Below, in pieces: positions 45,924-54,852 of a stretch of 64,000 nucleotides of DNA. The stretch is from Ignavibacteria bacterium (GTDB taxonomy: Bacteria; Bacteroidota; Ignavibacteria; OLB7). The notes beneath the pieces were generated by a model. It saw only the letters and a list, made by a program, of their open reading frames with translations. It did no database searches and was not told the origin of the DNA. The number at the start of each line of letters is the position of its first letter. The stretch's first letter is position 1. The stretch lies in contig JACKAE010000002.1 in the NCBI GenBank assembly GCA_020635205.1, positions 62,001 to 126,000 of the forward strand, read 5' to 3'. The translations under genes were made by a program, and so were the position numbers.

Positions 45924-46027
45924 CTTGTATCATTAAAGGGGATTGTATCCTTAAGGAAAGTTCACCACCAAGCATACAAAGGAACACCAAGGTTCTAAAA
46001 GCTTTGAAATCACTCGTTCGAGGAAGT

Positions 46028-46930
46028 ATGAAGTTTATGAGACCTATTCTCCTTACGCTCTTTATTCTCTCCTGCACGAACGCAGAAGAGAAGAGTCTCC
46101 ATCAATTGATTCCAGATTCAGTTCTCAGAGTTGACAAATCCATTCCACGGATTCCAGCACTTAACTTGGAGTCGGGATGTTCCGAGGGGGAACAGTACGT
46201 TGGAGGGGAGAGGCCAGAGGATATTGGCTACGTCGGAGAGATATATACGTTGCGTGATCTGGCAACCGATTCTCTGTACACAGTTGAGTCATGCCATGGG
46301 TTGCTTTTGCTTCGAGATGGGGTTAAGACTCTCGATACACTTGGGACATTGTCCTATGAATGGGGTTGGCATACGTACGGACAGAAGTTGCAGTTATCAG
46401 ACTCACTCATCATTGTCAACGAAGCAATAGGGAAGGGGAATAGTCAGTCGGGTGATGTGCAGTTTATTGGGATTGTCAACGGTGACTTGAAATGCTTGGC
46501 GCGTATCGGTTCGAATGGTGCGAATCATATCGAGTTCGGTTACTATCAGCTTGAGTATGAAGCTCGCAGTAATCCATTGCGGGTATACTGTCGGGAAGCA
46601 ACTACAGGAACTCGGGTGGAAGATGGTGCATCCCAAAACACCAAAGGTTGGCACCGGTTCTATGTCTTATGGCTTGACACAAACGAGTATGTTCTCTATA
46701 ACAGTCGTCTTTCCTTAGTCAATGTCCCGCTCTTCAAAACAGAAACGCTATCTGAAGAATCTATTACGGGTACATTCCCCGGGCTTCTTTGCTTCTACAC
46801 ACCACGAATGATTTATGTGCAAGATCGCTGGTGTTATCTCACCACTCAGCAACGGGATCAAGATGCTGAATGGCCACCGACTCAAAGAAGTTTCAGCCGC
46901 AACGATGGTTGGGAATGCCACTGTGAGTGA
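46028..46930 (+). CDS. Putative lipoprotein of unknown function
   Basis: A 300-residue protein, started at ATG 46028 (MKFMRPILLTLFILSCTN). The sequence LFILSC is a plausible lipobox with C16. The upstream part of the open frame crosses the terminator and is not coding. The body has several short beta-rich stretches (VGEIYTLRDLATDSLYTVE, VQFIGIVNGDLKCLARIGSNG, LEYEARSNPLRVYCRE) that could be propeller blades, but the family is not recognised. Confidence 0.6.
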   Translation: MKFMRPILLTLFILSCTNAEEKSLHQLIPDSVLRVDKSIPRIPALNLESGCSEGEQYVGGERPEDIGYVGEIYTLRDLATDSLYTVESCHGLLLLRDGVKTLDTLGTLSYEWGWHTYGQKLQLSDSLIIVNEAIGKGNSQSGDVQFIGIVNGDLKCLARIGSNGANHIEFGYYQLEYEARSNPLRVYCREATTGTRVEDGASQNTKGWHRFYVLWLDTNEYVLYNSRLSLVNVPLFKTETLSEESITGTFPGLLCFYTPRMIYVQDRWCYLTTQQRDQDAEWPPTQRSFSRNDGWECHCE

Positions 46931-47065
46931 GTTATATAGAGTTCCGTTGCCTGATTCACTTGGTGTTCCTTCGTGTCCTGGGTGGTAAAATCCTTCCTTC
47001 AAAAAAAGCGTGTGCCAGCCCAATTGCCGACACACGCTTCTATAGATAATGCTTCGATATCCCGA

Positions 47066-48766
47066 TTAAAAAACCGGCGTCTCCTCATATACCCCATACA
47101 CCTCTTCCAACAACCGGCACATCTCACCAACGGTGACGTAGGCTCGAGCGCAGTCCAGAACGGGAGGCATCAGGTTCAACTCCTCCTGTGCGGCCACCCG
47201 GAGCGTGTTGAGCGTATCATCTACTGCCGCTTGATCGCGCGTTGCTTTCAGGTGGCGCAGACGTTCTACTTGCTTCAACTCGACCTCTTTTGAAATTTGG
47301 AGAATCGGAATGTCGATCTTCTCATCTTCCTCAACAAAGTCGTTCACTCCCACAATCAACTTTTCTTTTCTATCCAATTCCTGCTGGTAGCGGTAGGCTG
47401 CGTCCGCAATCTCTCGCTGGAAGAAGCCAGCTTCAATTGCCGGAATCACGCCGCCAAGTGAGTCGATCTTCTCGAAGTACTCTTCGGCTTCAGCTTCGAT
47501 CTTATCGGTGAGTGCCTCCACATAGTAGCTGCCACCAAGTGGATCCGCCGCGTTGATAACTCCCGTTTCGTATGCGATTACTTGCTGCGTGCGAAGCGCA
47601 ATCTTCACTGCTTTCTCCGATGGGAGAGCCAACGTCTCATCCATCGAGTTTGTGTGGAGCGACTGCGTTCCACCTAACACTGCGGAGAGTGCTTCGAGTG
47701 CTGTACGGACGATGTTGTTCTCCGGCTGCTGTGCTGTCAGTGAACAGCCTGCCGTCTGCGTGTGGAATCGGAGTGTCCAACTCTTCGGGTTCTTCGCGCC
47801 ATACTTCTCTTTCATGCGGCGGGCGTAGATGCGCCGGGCTGCGCGATACTTTGCAATCTCCTCAAAGAAGTCGATGTGTGCGTTGAAGAAGTGGGAAAGC
47901 CGAGGTGCAAAACTATCAACGTCCATCCCACGTGCCATGCATTCCTCAACGTAGGCGAAGCCGTCGGCTAAGGTGAAGGCAAGCTCCTGCGCCGCAGTCG
48001 AGCCAGCTTCGCGGATATGGTAGCCGCTGATTGAGACTGGGTTCCACTTCGGTGTGTGGTCGGTACACCACTCGATCATGTCGGCAATGATGCGTGTTGA
48101 TGGGCGTGGGGGGAAGAGATATTCTTTCTGCGCGATATACTCCTTCAAGATGTCGTTCTGGAGCGTTCCCCGAAGTTGGTCGAACGGGACACCCTGTTTT
48201 TCTGCGACGGCGAGGTAGTAGGCGAAGACCATGATCGCAGGAGAATTGATTGTCATCGAGGTTGAGACCTTGTCGAGCGGAATACCGTCGAAGAGCATCT
48301 CCATGTCGGCTAATGAAGAGACTGCAACGCCGCAGACCCCAACTTCACCCTCGGAGAGGGGATCGTCAGCGTCACGTCCCATCAACGTTGGCAGATCGAA
48401 CGCCGTGGAAAGTCCGGTCTGTCCGTGTGCAAGCAGATACTTGAAGCGGGCGTTGGTGTCCTCTGGCGTTCCGAACCCTGCGAACTGTCGCATCGTCCAG
48501 ACTTTCCCTCGGTACATGTTTGCGTGGATGCCCCGCGTGTATGGGTACTGTCCGGGGAAGCCAAGTTTCTCGGTGTAGTCCCAATCCTTTAGGTCGGTCG
48601 GCTCGTACATCGTTTGAACTTCTTCACCTGAAAGGCTGGTATGCTTCCACCCAGTCTCGCTCGACTTCTCTACGTCGCTTTTCCAGATTTGCCGGGCACG
48701 ATAGAACTCGAAGCTCAATTGATCTTCGCTCTGGTGTCCGTTCATCGGCATGCCGTTTGTTTCCAT
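47066..48766 (-). CDS. Acyl-CoA mutase large (catalytic) subunit, methylmalonyl-CoA mutase family
   Basis: A 566-residue catalytic subunit of a coenzyme-B12 dependent acyl-CoA mutase (methylmalonyl-CoA or isobutyryl-CoA type). Landmarks seen: PYTRGIHANMYRGKVWTMRQ with the active-site Tyr, FDLPTLMGRDADDP, STSMTINSPAIMVFA, SISGYHIREAGSTAAQE and LRFHTQTAGCSLTAQQPENN. Length matches the split form: there is no C-terminal B12-binding domain with a DxHxxG motif, so a separate small subunit would be required elsewhere. It sits alone, with no meaB or small-subunit gene in the window. Substrate cannot be assigned from these motifs alone. A hydrophilic N-terminus precedes the domain. Confidence 0.9.
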   Translation of the reverse strand: METNGMPMNGHQSEDQLSFEFYRARQIWKSDVEKSSETGWKHTSLSGEEVQTMYEPTDLKDWDYTEKLGFPGQYPYTRGIHANMYRGKVWTMRQFAGFGTPEDTNARFKYLLAHGQTGLSTAFDLPTLMGRDADDPLSEGEVGVCGVAVSSLADMEMLFDGIPLDKVSTSMTINSPAIMVFAYYLAVAEKQGVPFDQLRGTLQNDILKEYIAQKEYLFPPRPSTRIIADMIEWCTDHTPKWNPVSISGYHIREAGSTAAQELAFTLADGFAYVEECMARGMDVDSFAPRLSHFFNAHIDFFEEIAKYRAARRIYARRMKEKYGAKNPKSWTLRFHTQTAGCSLTAQQPENNIVRTALEALSAVLGGTQSLHTNSMDETLALPSEKAVKIALRTQQVIAYETGVINAADPLGGSYYVEALTDKIEAEAEEYFEKIDSLGGVIPAIEAGFFQREIADAAYRYQQELDRKEKLIVGVNDFVEEDEKIDIPILQISKEVELKQVERLRHLKATRDQAAVDDTLNTLRVAAQEELNLMPPVLDCARAYVTVGEMCRLLEEVYGVYEETPVF

Positions 48767-48986
48767 GTTGCTATCCTCTATGATAATGTCGCGACAATAT
48801 ATTGATCGTGAACAATGGTTTGGCCTTTACGGTTTCCACCTCTTTGAATTGTAGCCGACCCCACCCTCCAAACCGAAATCAAAATACGGAAGTCGATGGA
48901 AAATAGGGGGTTACGGGGTGTGGCGTTTGGGAGTCAATAAAAGAAGAGCGAGATCGACAAGGGGGCGAACAAGCCGAGAAAAAGAG

Positions 48987-49046
48987 ATGAGCATTACACT
49001 TACAGTAGAAGAGTTTAAGAAGGATCTCCTGACATGGTTGCAGCAG
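48987..49046 (+). pseudogene. Possible antitoxin-like gene fragment cut by a repeat
   Basis: ATG 48987 opens 20 codons, MSITLTVEEFKKDLLTWLQQ, that look like the start of a Phd/YefM-type antitoxin (short strand, then an amphipathic helix). The reading frame then enters the 163-bp repeat at 49047. The rest of such a gene is absent. The reading is suggestive only. Confidence 0.3.
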
Positions 49047-49209
49047 ATCGAAGCCCACCAATTCGACTGCCCCGAAGGGGCTACCGATACCTGGCCGGGG
49101 ATGCTAATCCCCGGAAGAAAAGCGTTCGTAGTTCTCCTCGCCCCGAAGGGGCAGAATGGAAGAGAGGCGATCTCAATGCCTCCAGCTCAGCCGCCCTTTC
49201 AGGGCGGAA
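49047..49209. repeat. 163-bp palindrome-rich repeat, copy 1
   Basis: Starts ATCGAAGCCCACCAATTCGA and ends CAGGGCGGAA. It is composed of short palindromes (GCCCCGAAGGGGC, GGCCGGGGATnnnAATCCCCGG, CGCCCTTTCAGGGCGG). Copy 2 at 49423 has the same length and only a few base changes. Confidence 0.85.
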
Positions 49210-49267
49210 GACTCAAATAGCATATCATGGTCGAGGGGTGCAGCCTTCGGCTTTCCCCTCGGCCACG

Positions 49268-49298
49268 TATCACTGCTCCCTTCGGGATCGGCTCGATA
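49268..49298. repeat. 31-bp direct repeat, first copy
   Basis: A 31-base run starting TATCACTGCTCCCTTCGGGA recurs at 49329-49359 with a period of 61 bases. The unit contains the imperfect palindrome CTCCCTTCGGGA. Confidence 0.7.
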
Positions 49299-49328
49299 AT
49301 GTCCAAGCTCTGCTGAATCTACAAATGA

Positions 49329-49359
49329 TATCACTGCTCCCTTCGGGATCGGCTCGATA
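49329..49359. repeat. 31-bp direct repeat, second copy
   Basis: Same 31 bases as at 49268-49298, then the sequence diverges. Sits between the two 163-bp repeats. Confidence 0.7.
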
Positions 49360-49422
49360 GTTCCTCGCTTCTTTGGTGAACACTCTGATATTCACGAACG
49401 GTTGACTTCGGTCTCCGCCCAC

Positions 49423-49585
49423 ATCGAAGCCCACCAATTCGACTGCCCCGAAGGGGCTACCGATACCTGGCCGGGGATGCCAATCCCCGGAAGAAAAGCG
49501 TTCATAGCTCTCCTCGCCCCGAAGGGGCAGAATGGAAGAGAGGCGATCTCAATGCCTCCAGCTCAGCCGCCCCTTCAGGGCGGAA
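49423..49585. repeat. 163-bp palindrome-rich repeat, copy 2
   Basis: Starts ATCGAAGCCC and ends CGGAA, the same span as copy 1. Beyond it both copies are followed by a related GTGCAGCCTTCGGCTTT hairpin, so the repeat family is longer than the 163 bp core. Confidence 0.85.
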
Positions 49586-49788
49586 AAATCAGATCGTGCA
49601 TAGATACCGTGGAGTGCAGCCTTCGGCTTTCTCCACGGCCAGTCAGGAGTGCTCCCTCCGGGAGCATTTCGATGGGATTCGATGTGGAAAGCAGTGGTGA
49701 GAGAACAAGTCGTTCAGATTCCTGAATGACACAGAGACATGATCTCACCTTCTCTCACAAACCGATTGTCCAGCCGTATATATCTATC

Positions 49789-50262
49789 TCACCTTGTTCG
49801 ATACAATCTCCTCGCCACGGCAATCTCTCCACTGTGCCACGTCTGATGCCGCATCACAAGTCCTAAGAATTCTGCTACGCTCGCCTCTGCAATGCAGTTA
49901 CTCTCAAGGTCTTCATCGTGGAGGGCTGCAATTGCATCCCGCAATTCTTGTAAGGCTACGTTCATTGCGGAGCGAAGTTCAGGTAATGTTGATGCAGTTG
50001 AGGGAGGCAAGTCTGGATATTCGGAGACTGGTCTGTTTCTCAGAATGGATGCGTACACCTTGGCATAGTATTCAATGTGGGCAATGTGCCAAAGGATGGA
50101 ACCGGGTAAGGGAAGGTTCTGCTCTGTTTCTATCCCAGCGTAGGAGGAATGTTGCCATTGCGCCTCATCCTCAGTTAGGTCGTCGAGTGCAGAGTGAATT
50201 GACTCATAGTTGTGAGCCCATGAGTCGTCGAAGAGTTGGAGAGCAAGATTGATGGCAGTCAT
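49789..50262 (-). CDS. DinB superfamily protein
   Basis: A 157-residue DinB-like four-helix protein. The metal-site histidines appear in SILWHIAHIEYYAKVY and in MRHQTWHSGEIAVARR near the end. The family includes metal-dependent thiol transferases such as bacillithiol transferases, and proteins of unknown activity; the substrate is not clear here. It is on the minus strand and stands alone. Confidence 0.8.
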   Translation of the reverse strand: MTAINLALQLFDDSWAHNYESIHSALDDLTEDEAQWQHSSYAGIETEQNLPLPGSILWHIAHIEYYAKVYASILRNRPVSEYPDLPPSTASTLPELRSAMNVALQELRDAIAALHDEDLESNCIAEASVAEFLGLVMRHQTWHSGEIAVARRLYRTR

Positions 50263-50453
50263 GATGGTAAATGATTTTGGATGTTAGCAAAACAAGGATG
50301 ACATGTATAAGAAAACGTTGGTACGATAATATGAAGAAGTGGACTCTAAATTCTCAAGATGTCATTCCGAAGTCTGCTCAGGAATCTTGAAGGCTGCGAT
50401 GAGACAGCATGCGTTATCTGTTTCGTTAAAACTGACCTGCTGTTCGATGAACT

Positions 50454-50494
50454 GCGAGACTCTTCATTCCGCTTCGCTTCGTTCTGAGTGACAG
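50454..50494. repeat. Dispersed ~40-bp repeat
   Basis: GCGAGACTCTTCATTCCGC followed by TTCGCTTCGTTCTGAGTGACAG. Its complement matches 61941-61980 at about 37 of 40 bases. Confidence 0.6.
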
Positions 50495-50545
50495 AGGGGG
50501 CAACACTGGATAGTACACGACTACTTTTACTGAATTTGGTATAAA

Positions 50546-50584
50546 AGCAAAGCCCGACGAATCGAGTATCGCCGGGCTTTTGCA
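50546..50584 (-). terminator. Terminator of the glutamate dehydrogenase gene
   Basis: A stem AAGCCCGACGA pairs with TCGCCGGGCTT with one mismatch, and the minus strand continues TTTGCTTTTA. It begins about 25 bases after the stop at 50609. Confidence 0.75.
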
Positions 50585-50608
50585 TAATGTCAATTCGGTC
50601 AGCATCCC

Positions 50609-52159
50609 TTATGGGAAAATACCCAGTTCCATATAGGATGTTCCAATCTTCTCAATCGAAACTAAGAAGGCTGCCGTCCGCAAGTCTTTTACTCTGCGAT
50701 TTTGTCGATAGGCTTCAACAATCTCGTAGTAGGCATTAATCATTGTCTCCTCTAAACCTGAGTCGACGTAGTCTGCCTCGTCTGCTCCGTGGATGAAGAC
50801 ATCCCGCTCAATCTGCGACAGCGACTGTCCCGTCACTTGCTCCATCATCGTAACAATCCGCTTGTTCGTTCCCTCCTCATGCCGTTTCCCCATCCGCCCA
50901 AAGCGAACGTGGGCGATGTTCTTCAGCCACTCGAAGTAGCTTACCGTCACACCACCAGCGTTGATGTAAATGTCGGGAAGCATGTGGATGCCACGTTGCA
51001 GGAGAATCGCCTCTGCGTTTGCACTTACCGGACCGTTTGCCCCCTCAGCGATCATCTTCGCCTTGATCCGCTCTGCATTTTGCGAGGTGATTTGGTTCTC
51101 AAGTGCTGCCGGTACTAAGATGTCGCACTCATACTCGAGCAGCTTGTTTCCCTGCTTGATATTCTTCGCATTCTTGAAGTTCAGGATCGACCCGCTCTCG
51201 TTCCGATGTTTGAAGACTTCGTCGACATCGAGTCCATTCTTGTCGTAAATTCCACCTTCGTACTCGGCGATGCCGATAATCTCTGCTCCACCATCTTGCA
51301 AGTTCTTTGCTGCCCAGTAGCCTACGTTTCCGAGACCCTGCACGATCACTCGCTTCCCTTCCAGACCTGGATCCATGCCGAAGAGCTTTGCGTTCTCCTC
51401 AGTTGCCAACGCCTCGCGGACACCGAAGAACAGACCACGACCGGTTGCTGCGGCTCGGCCTCGAATTCCCCCTTGCGAAACTGGTTTGCCGGTGACGCAA
51501 GCGAGGGCATCCATTTGCCCCGGCGTTACGGCTTGATAGGTGTCGGCAATCCACGCCATTTCCCGTGGACCGGTTCCATAGTCTGGTGCTGGAACGTCGA
51601 TGCCGGGGCCGATGCAGTTCCGTTTGATAAGCTCCATCGTGTAGCGGCGGGTGATCCGTTCGATCACGTCGGCGTCGTACTTCTTGGCGTCAACTTGAAC
51701 GCCCCCCTTTGCACCACCAAACGGGACGTTGACAATTGCGCACTTGTATGTCATCTGTGCAGCCAGTGCCATTACTTCGTCCTGCGTAACGTGGTCGGCA
51801 AAACGGATACCTCCTTTAGTTGGAAGGCGGTGGTGGGAGTGCTGTACTCGCCAGCCTGTGAAGACTTGAACATCTTCGTTGATCCGGACTGGAAAGCGAA
51901 CCATGTAGACCGAGTTGCAGGCACGTATTTGGTTCAATATCCCAGAGGGGAATTGGGCGTGCGTGGCAGCACGATCAAAATATCTTTCAACGGTTCTGAA
52001 GAATGAAGGTTCGGATGAAATCATCGATGTCAGGCGATTGATTCCTCCGGAAGCTGCAGACGATTTTGCAATGCCGTTTTTACGTGCGCCGCTCTTTTTT
52101 GATGTCGGTGCAGATGAGGACACCTTCGGTCCTCTGGTCGATTTTTTGCTTGCTGCCAT
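50609..52159 (-). CDS. gdhA: Glutamate dehydrogenase (Glu/Leu/Phe/Val dehydrogenase family)
   Basis: A 516-residue dehydrogenase that interconverts glutamate and 2-oxoglutarate plus ammonia. Family motifs are present: HHRLPTKGGIRFADHVTQDEVMALAAQMTYK, then NVPFGGAKGGVQVDAKKYD with the catalytic lysine region. Also visible are PAPDYGTGPREMAWIAD and the nucleotide fold GKRVIVQGLGNVGYWAAKNL. Coenzyme preference is not clear from the motif. The first 45 residues are Lys/Ser/Ala-rich (MAASKKSTRGPKVSSSAPTS) and look like an extension beyond the normal 410-450. A later start (for example M46) is possible. Confidence 0.93.
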   Translation of the reverse strand: MAASKKSTRGPKVSSSAPTSKKSGARKNGIAKSSAASGGINRLTSMISSEPSFFRTVERYFDRAATHAQFPSGILNQIRACNSVYMVRFPVRINEDVQVFTGWRVQHSHHRLPTKGGIRFADHVTQDEVMALAAQMTYKCAIVNVPFGGAKGGVQVDAKKYDADVIERITRRYTMELIKRNCIGPGIDVPAPDYGTGPREMAWIADTYQAVTPGQMDALACVTGKPVSQGGIRGRAAATGRGLFFGVREALATEENAKLFGMDPGLEGKRVIVQGLGNVGYWAAKNLQDGGAEIIGIAEYEGGIYDKNGLDVDEVFKHRNESGSILNFKNAKNIKQGNKLLEYECDILVPAALENQITSQNAERIKAKMIAEGANGPVSANAEAILLQRGIHMLPDIYINAGGVTVSYFEWLKNIAHVRFGRMGKRHEEGTNKRIVTMMEQVTGQSLSQIERDVFIHGADEADYVDSGLEETMINAYYEIVEAYRQNRRVKDLRTAAFLVSIEKIGTSYMELGIFP

Positions 52160-52212
52160 ATATTATGAATGCTCTCCTGAATGATTCCCTATGTGGAACA
52201 GGCTTATAGAAT

Positions 52213-52243
52213 AAGCGGGCTTCCCAAATTAGGAAGCCCGCTT
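52213..52243. terminator. Hairpin between gdhA and hppD
   Basis: A perfect 12-bp stem AAGCGGGCTTCC (52213-52224) pairs with GGAAGCCCGCTT (52232-52243), loop 7. It lies between the start of gdhA (52159) and the end of hppD (52256), both on the minus strand. It therefore terminates hppD before gdhA. The minus-strand tail has T-rich ATTCTATAAG rather than a pure T run. Confidence 0.75.
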
Positions 52244-52255
52244 CTGTTGCTGACC

Positions 52256-53386
52256 TTACAAATTACCCCGAGCGTCTTGGTCTCGCTCAATTGCCTCGAA
52301 GAGGGCTTTGAAATTTCCCTTGCCGAACGACTCGCCTCCACGACGTTGAATAAACTCGAAGAAGAGTGTTGGACGATCTTCAACAGGCTTCGTGAAAATC
52401 TGGAGCATATATCCCTTGTCGTCGCTGTCAACGAGAATATTTAGGCGACGCAATTCTTCGATTGACTCCTGAATGTCTCCAACCCGCTCCAACAGATCGT
52501 CGTAGTAGGCTTCCGGCACGTTGATGAAGTCAATGCCATTCTTACGAAGTTGGTCGATAGTCTGCAAGATGTCCTCGCACTCTACTGCCACGTGCTGTAC
52601 GCCTGGACCTTTGTAGAACTGGACATACTCTTCGATCTGTGATTTCTTCAAGCCTTCGGCAGGCTCGTTGATCGGGAATTTGATCCAGAGATTATCGTTT
52701 GCCACAACTGTGGAGCGGAGGGCACTGTACTCGGTTGAGATGTCTTTGTCGTCGAAGGAGACAAAGCGGCGGAACCCAAAGATATCCCGATAGAAGTTTA
52801 CTGTCTCTTCCATCTGATTCCAGTCAACGTTCCCTACAATGTGGTCGATATGCTTCAGACCAACTGGCTCGGCAAGATTGTCTTCGCGTGGTTCAAAGTG
52901 AGGGAGGAAGAATCCGTTGTAGTCTTTGGTTTCGATGAAGGAGTGGACCGTATCGCCGTAGGTCTTGATTGTTGAGCGGACAATTTTACCTCCATTGTCC
53001 GACACTTCGTGCGGTTCTACTGCCCCTTCTGCCCCGCGACCGGTTGTGATCTTATATGCCTCGGCAGCGTCGTCAACGTGGAAGGCAATGTCGCGAACAC
53101 CATCCCCATGCTTTAAGATATGCTGGGCGATAGATGAATCGGGATTTAGTGGCGTTGTCAGGACAATGCGAACTTTCCCCTGCTCTAACAAGTAGCTAAC
53201 TCTATCCTTAACACCTGTTTCTGGCCCTTGATAGCCAGTCCACTTGAATCCATAACCGCGACGATAATAGTAGGCGGCCTGCTTAGCATTGCCAACGTAA
53301 AACTCGACGTGATGAATCTGGTGAATAGTGAACAACGATTCTGCCTGTTCACCTTGTCTCAATTGTTCTGCGGTTTCCATACGCAC
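52256..53386 (-). CDS. hppD: 4-hydroxyphenylpyruvate dioxygenase
   Basis: A 376-residue Fe(II) dioxygenase that turns 4-hydroxyphenylpyruvate into homogentisate in tyrosine breakdown. The metal ligands are visible: H182 in LKHIDHIVGNV, H265 in GVQHVAVECED and E344 in LFFEFIQRRG. The C-terminal GGESFGKGNFKALFEAIERDQ is the gating helix. The N-terminal half-barrel has IHHVEFYVGNAKQAAYYYRR. Length is normal. Start at MRMETAEQLRQG (53386); the second methionine is an alternative. No other tyrosine catabolic gene lies nearby. Confidence 0.95.
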   Translation of the reverse strand: MRMETAEQLRQGEQAESLFTIHQIHHVEFYVGNAKQAAYYYRRGYGFKWTGYQGPETGVKDRVSYLLEQGKVRIVLTTPLNPDSSIAQHILKHGDGVRDIAFHVDDAAEAYKITTGRGAEGAVEPHEVSDNGGKIVRSTIKTYGDTVHSFIETKDYNGFFLPHFEPREDNLAEPVGLKHIDHIVGNVDWNQMEETVNFYRDIFGFRRFVSFDDKDISTEYSALRSTVVANDNLWIKFPINEPAEGLKKSQIEEYVQFYKGPGVQHVAVECEDILQTIDQLRKNGIDFINVPEAYYDDLLERVGDIQESIEELRRLNILVDSDDKGYMLQIFTKPVEDRPTLFFEFIQRRGGESFGKGNFKALFEAIERDQDARGNL

Positions 53387-53505
53387 CTCATTATATTTTT
53401 AAAGTTGAAATGACACAATATGAGCAGTGGAACTTCCAACTCGATGGGACAAGGCTTTGCCCCATACACTCTCCTCTCTACGAACTCCCAACTCTATAAA
53501 CTCTA

Positions 53506-54603
53506 CTATACTCGTTCTTCTGCCAGCACTTCTTCAAGCGTTGCAACGCAACGTTCATTTTGCTCTGTTGTTCCAGTGCTGATGCGCAGACATTGGGGGA
53601 GTCCAAATCCTGCAAGTGGGCGGGTGATGACACCGCGGCGGAGCATTCCGTCGTAAATCCGATTTACGGTCTCCTGTAAGCCGAAGTCGATCATCACAAA
53701 GTTGGCTAACGAGGGAACAAAGTCGAGTTCAAGACGCTCGAACTCGGTGTGGAGGTAGCGAAGACTGTCTCTGTTTTGCTCAACCGTCTTCTTGATAAAC
53801 TCTTCGTCTTCAAGTGCGGCAATTCCGGCAGCGGTTGCCGGTGTGCTCGGCTCGAACGGTAGTTTTGTCTTCATCATTGCCGTAATGATCTCCGAGTGAG
53901 CCATTCCATATCCGATACGAATTCCGGCCAATCCGTGGGCTTTGGAGAAGGTGCGGCAGGTTAACACATTATCCCACCGCCACCGCATCGAGTCAGGATA
54001 GTCAGGGTATTCACAAGCGTACTCGAAGTAGGCCTCGTCGAGAATCACCAGTATTGTCTGTGGGACTTTCTCTATGAAGCGTTCCAAAGCGTTTGTAGTG
54101 ACAATCGTACCAGTTGGATTATTTGGGTTTGCGATGTAGATGATTTTCGTTCGCTCGTTGATCTGCGAAGCCATTGCGTCGAGATCGTAGGTGAAGTTCT
54201 GCATCGGGAGGTAGTGTGTCTTCACCGCTGCAATGTGTGCCAGTACTTGGAATCCAACGAACGTTCCGGCACTTGTAATCATCTCGTCCTCTGGTGCGAG
54301 GAATGTGCGAAGTGCCGTTGCAATGATTGATTCCGATCCTGAGCCACATATCACATTGTCTGCTTTGATAACGTGCTGGTTGGCTAAAACGTGGCGGAGC
54401 GATCTGCCAGCATCTGGGTATTGTTCCAGATGTCCTAAGGATCGACGAATTGCGTCGATGGCTAACGGAGAGGAACCAAACGGATTTTCGTTCGATGCCA
54501 ACTTGATAACGTTGTGTATGCCAAGTTCCCGCTCAACTTCCTCAATCGGTCTACCAGGTTGATATGGCCGTAAGGAAGCGATGTGTGATGGAACGGTAAT
54601 CAT
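53506..54603 (-). CDS. hisC: Histidinol-phosphate aminotransferase
   Basis: A 365-residue fold-type I PLP enzyme of the HisC group, converting imidazole acetol phosphate to histidinol phosphate. The pyridoxal lysine is K221 in TFSKAHGLAGIRIGY. Other landmarks are KLASNENPFGSSP, YPDAGRSLR, IANPNNPTGTIV and ILDEAYFEYA. No other his genes are adjacent. Substrate could be a related aromatic amino acid, because HisC relatives overlap with aromatic aminotransferases. The neighbour hppD uses 4-hydroxyphenylpyruvate, the product of tyrosine transamination, which fits an aromatic role as an alternative. Confidence 0.87.
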   Translation of the reverse strand: MITVPSHIASLRPYQPGRPIEEVERELGIHNVIKLASNENPFGSSPLAIDAIRRSLGHLEQYPDAGRSLRHVLANQHVIKADNVICGSGSESIIATALRTFLAPEDEMITSAGTFVGFQVLAHIAAVKTHYLPMQNFTYDLDAMASQINERTKIIYIANPNNPTGTIVTTNALERFIEKVPQTILVILDEAYFEYACEYPDYPDSMRWRWDNVLTCRTFSKAHGLAGIRIGYGMAHSEIITAMMKTKLPFEPSTPATAAGIAALEDEEFIKKTVEQNRDSLRYLHTEFERLELDFVPSLANFVMIDFGLQETVNRIYDGMLRRGVITRPLAGFGLPQCLRISTGTTEQNERCVATLEEVLAEERV

Positions 54604-54852
54604 GTGATTTGCTCTTCAAAATCAGGTGCGCTTTGTTCTCTCGATAGAGAGGAAACAAAAATAGTAAACACATGTCGATTCTCCCTTGTATCGGTCTTGG
54701 GAAACGGAAAATTTCGACTTTTTCTCATAGAAAATGATACGCATTGTCGCCTCTTTGTAGAAGAAAATGGTTTACAAAAAAGATATAATTTGGTATTTTT
54801 GTCAACCAAAGTCACTAACAGTCTGAATGCATGAACAGAAGGAGAAAAAACG

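Larger units (their letters stand above)
48767..49788. other. Long noncoding region, 1022 bp, with palindromic repeats
   Basis: Between the convergent-side mutase gene start and the DinB gene end. It contains the antitoxin-like fragment at 48987, two 163-bp repeat copies (49047-49209 and 49423-49585) and a pair of 31-bp direct repeats. Open frames of about 100 codons here translate the repeats and are not genes. Confidence 0.6.
50263..50608. other. Intergenic region, 346 bp, with repeat and terminator
   Basis: Holds a dispersed 40-bp repeat (50454-50494) and the terminator of the glutamate dehydrogenase gene (50546-50584). An open frame across the region has no coding character. Confidence 0.5.

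Noticed and set aside
45878..46027. N-terminal extension of the lipoprotein gene
   Set aside because: It begins upstream of, and runs through, the terminator hairpin; a lipobox start follows at 46028.
48918..49725. Open frames of about 100 codons at 48918, 49034 and 49402
   Set aside because: They translate the 163-bp palindromic repeats and repeat the same peptide (KAFVVLLAPKGQNGREAISM-like). They have no independent evidence of being genes.
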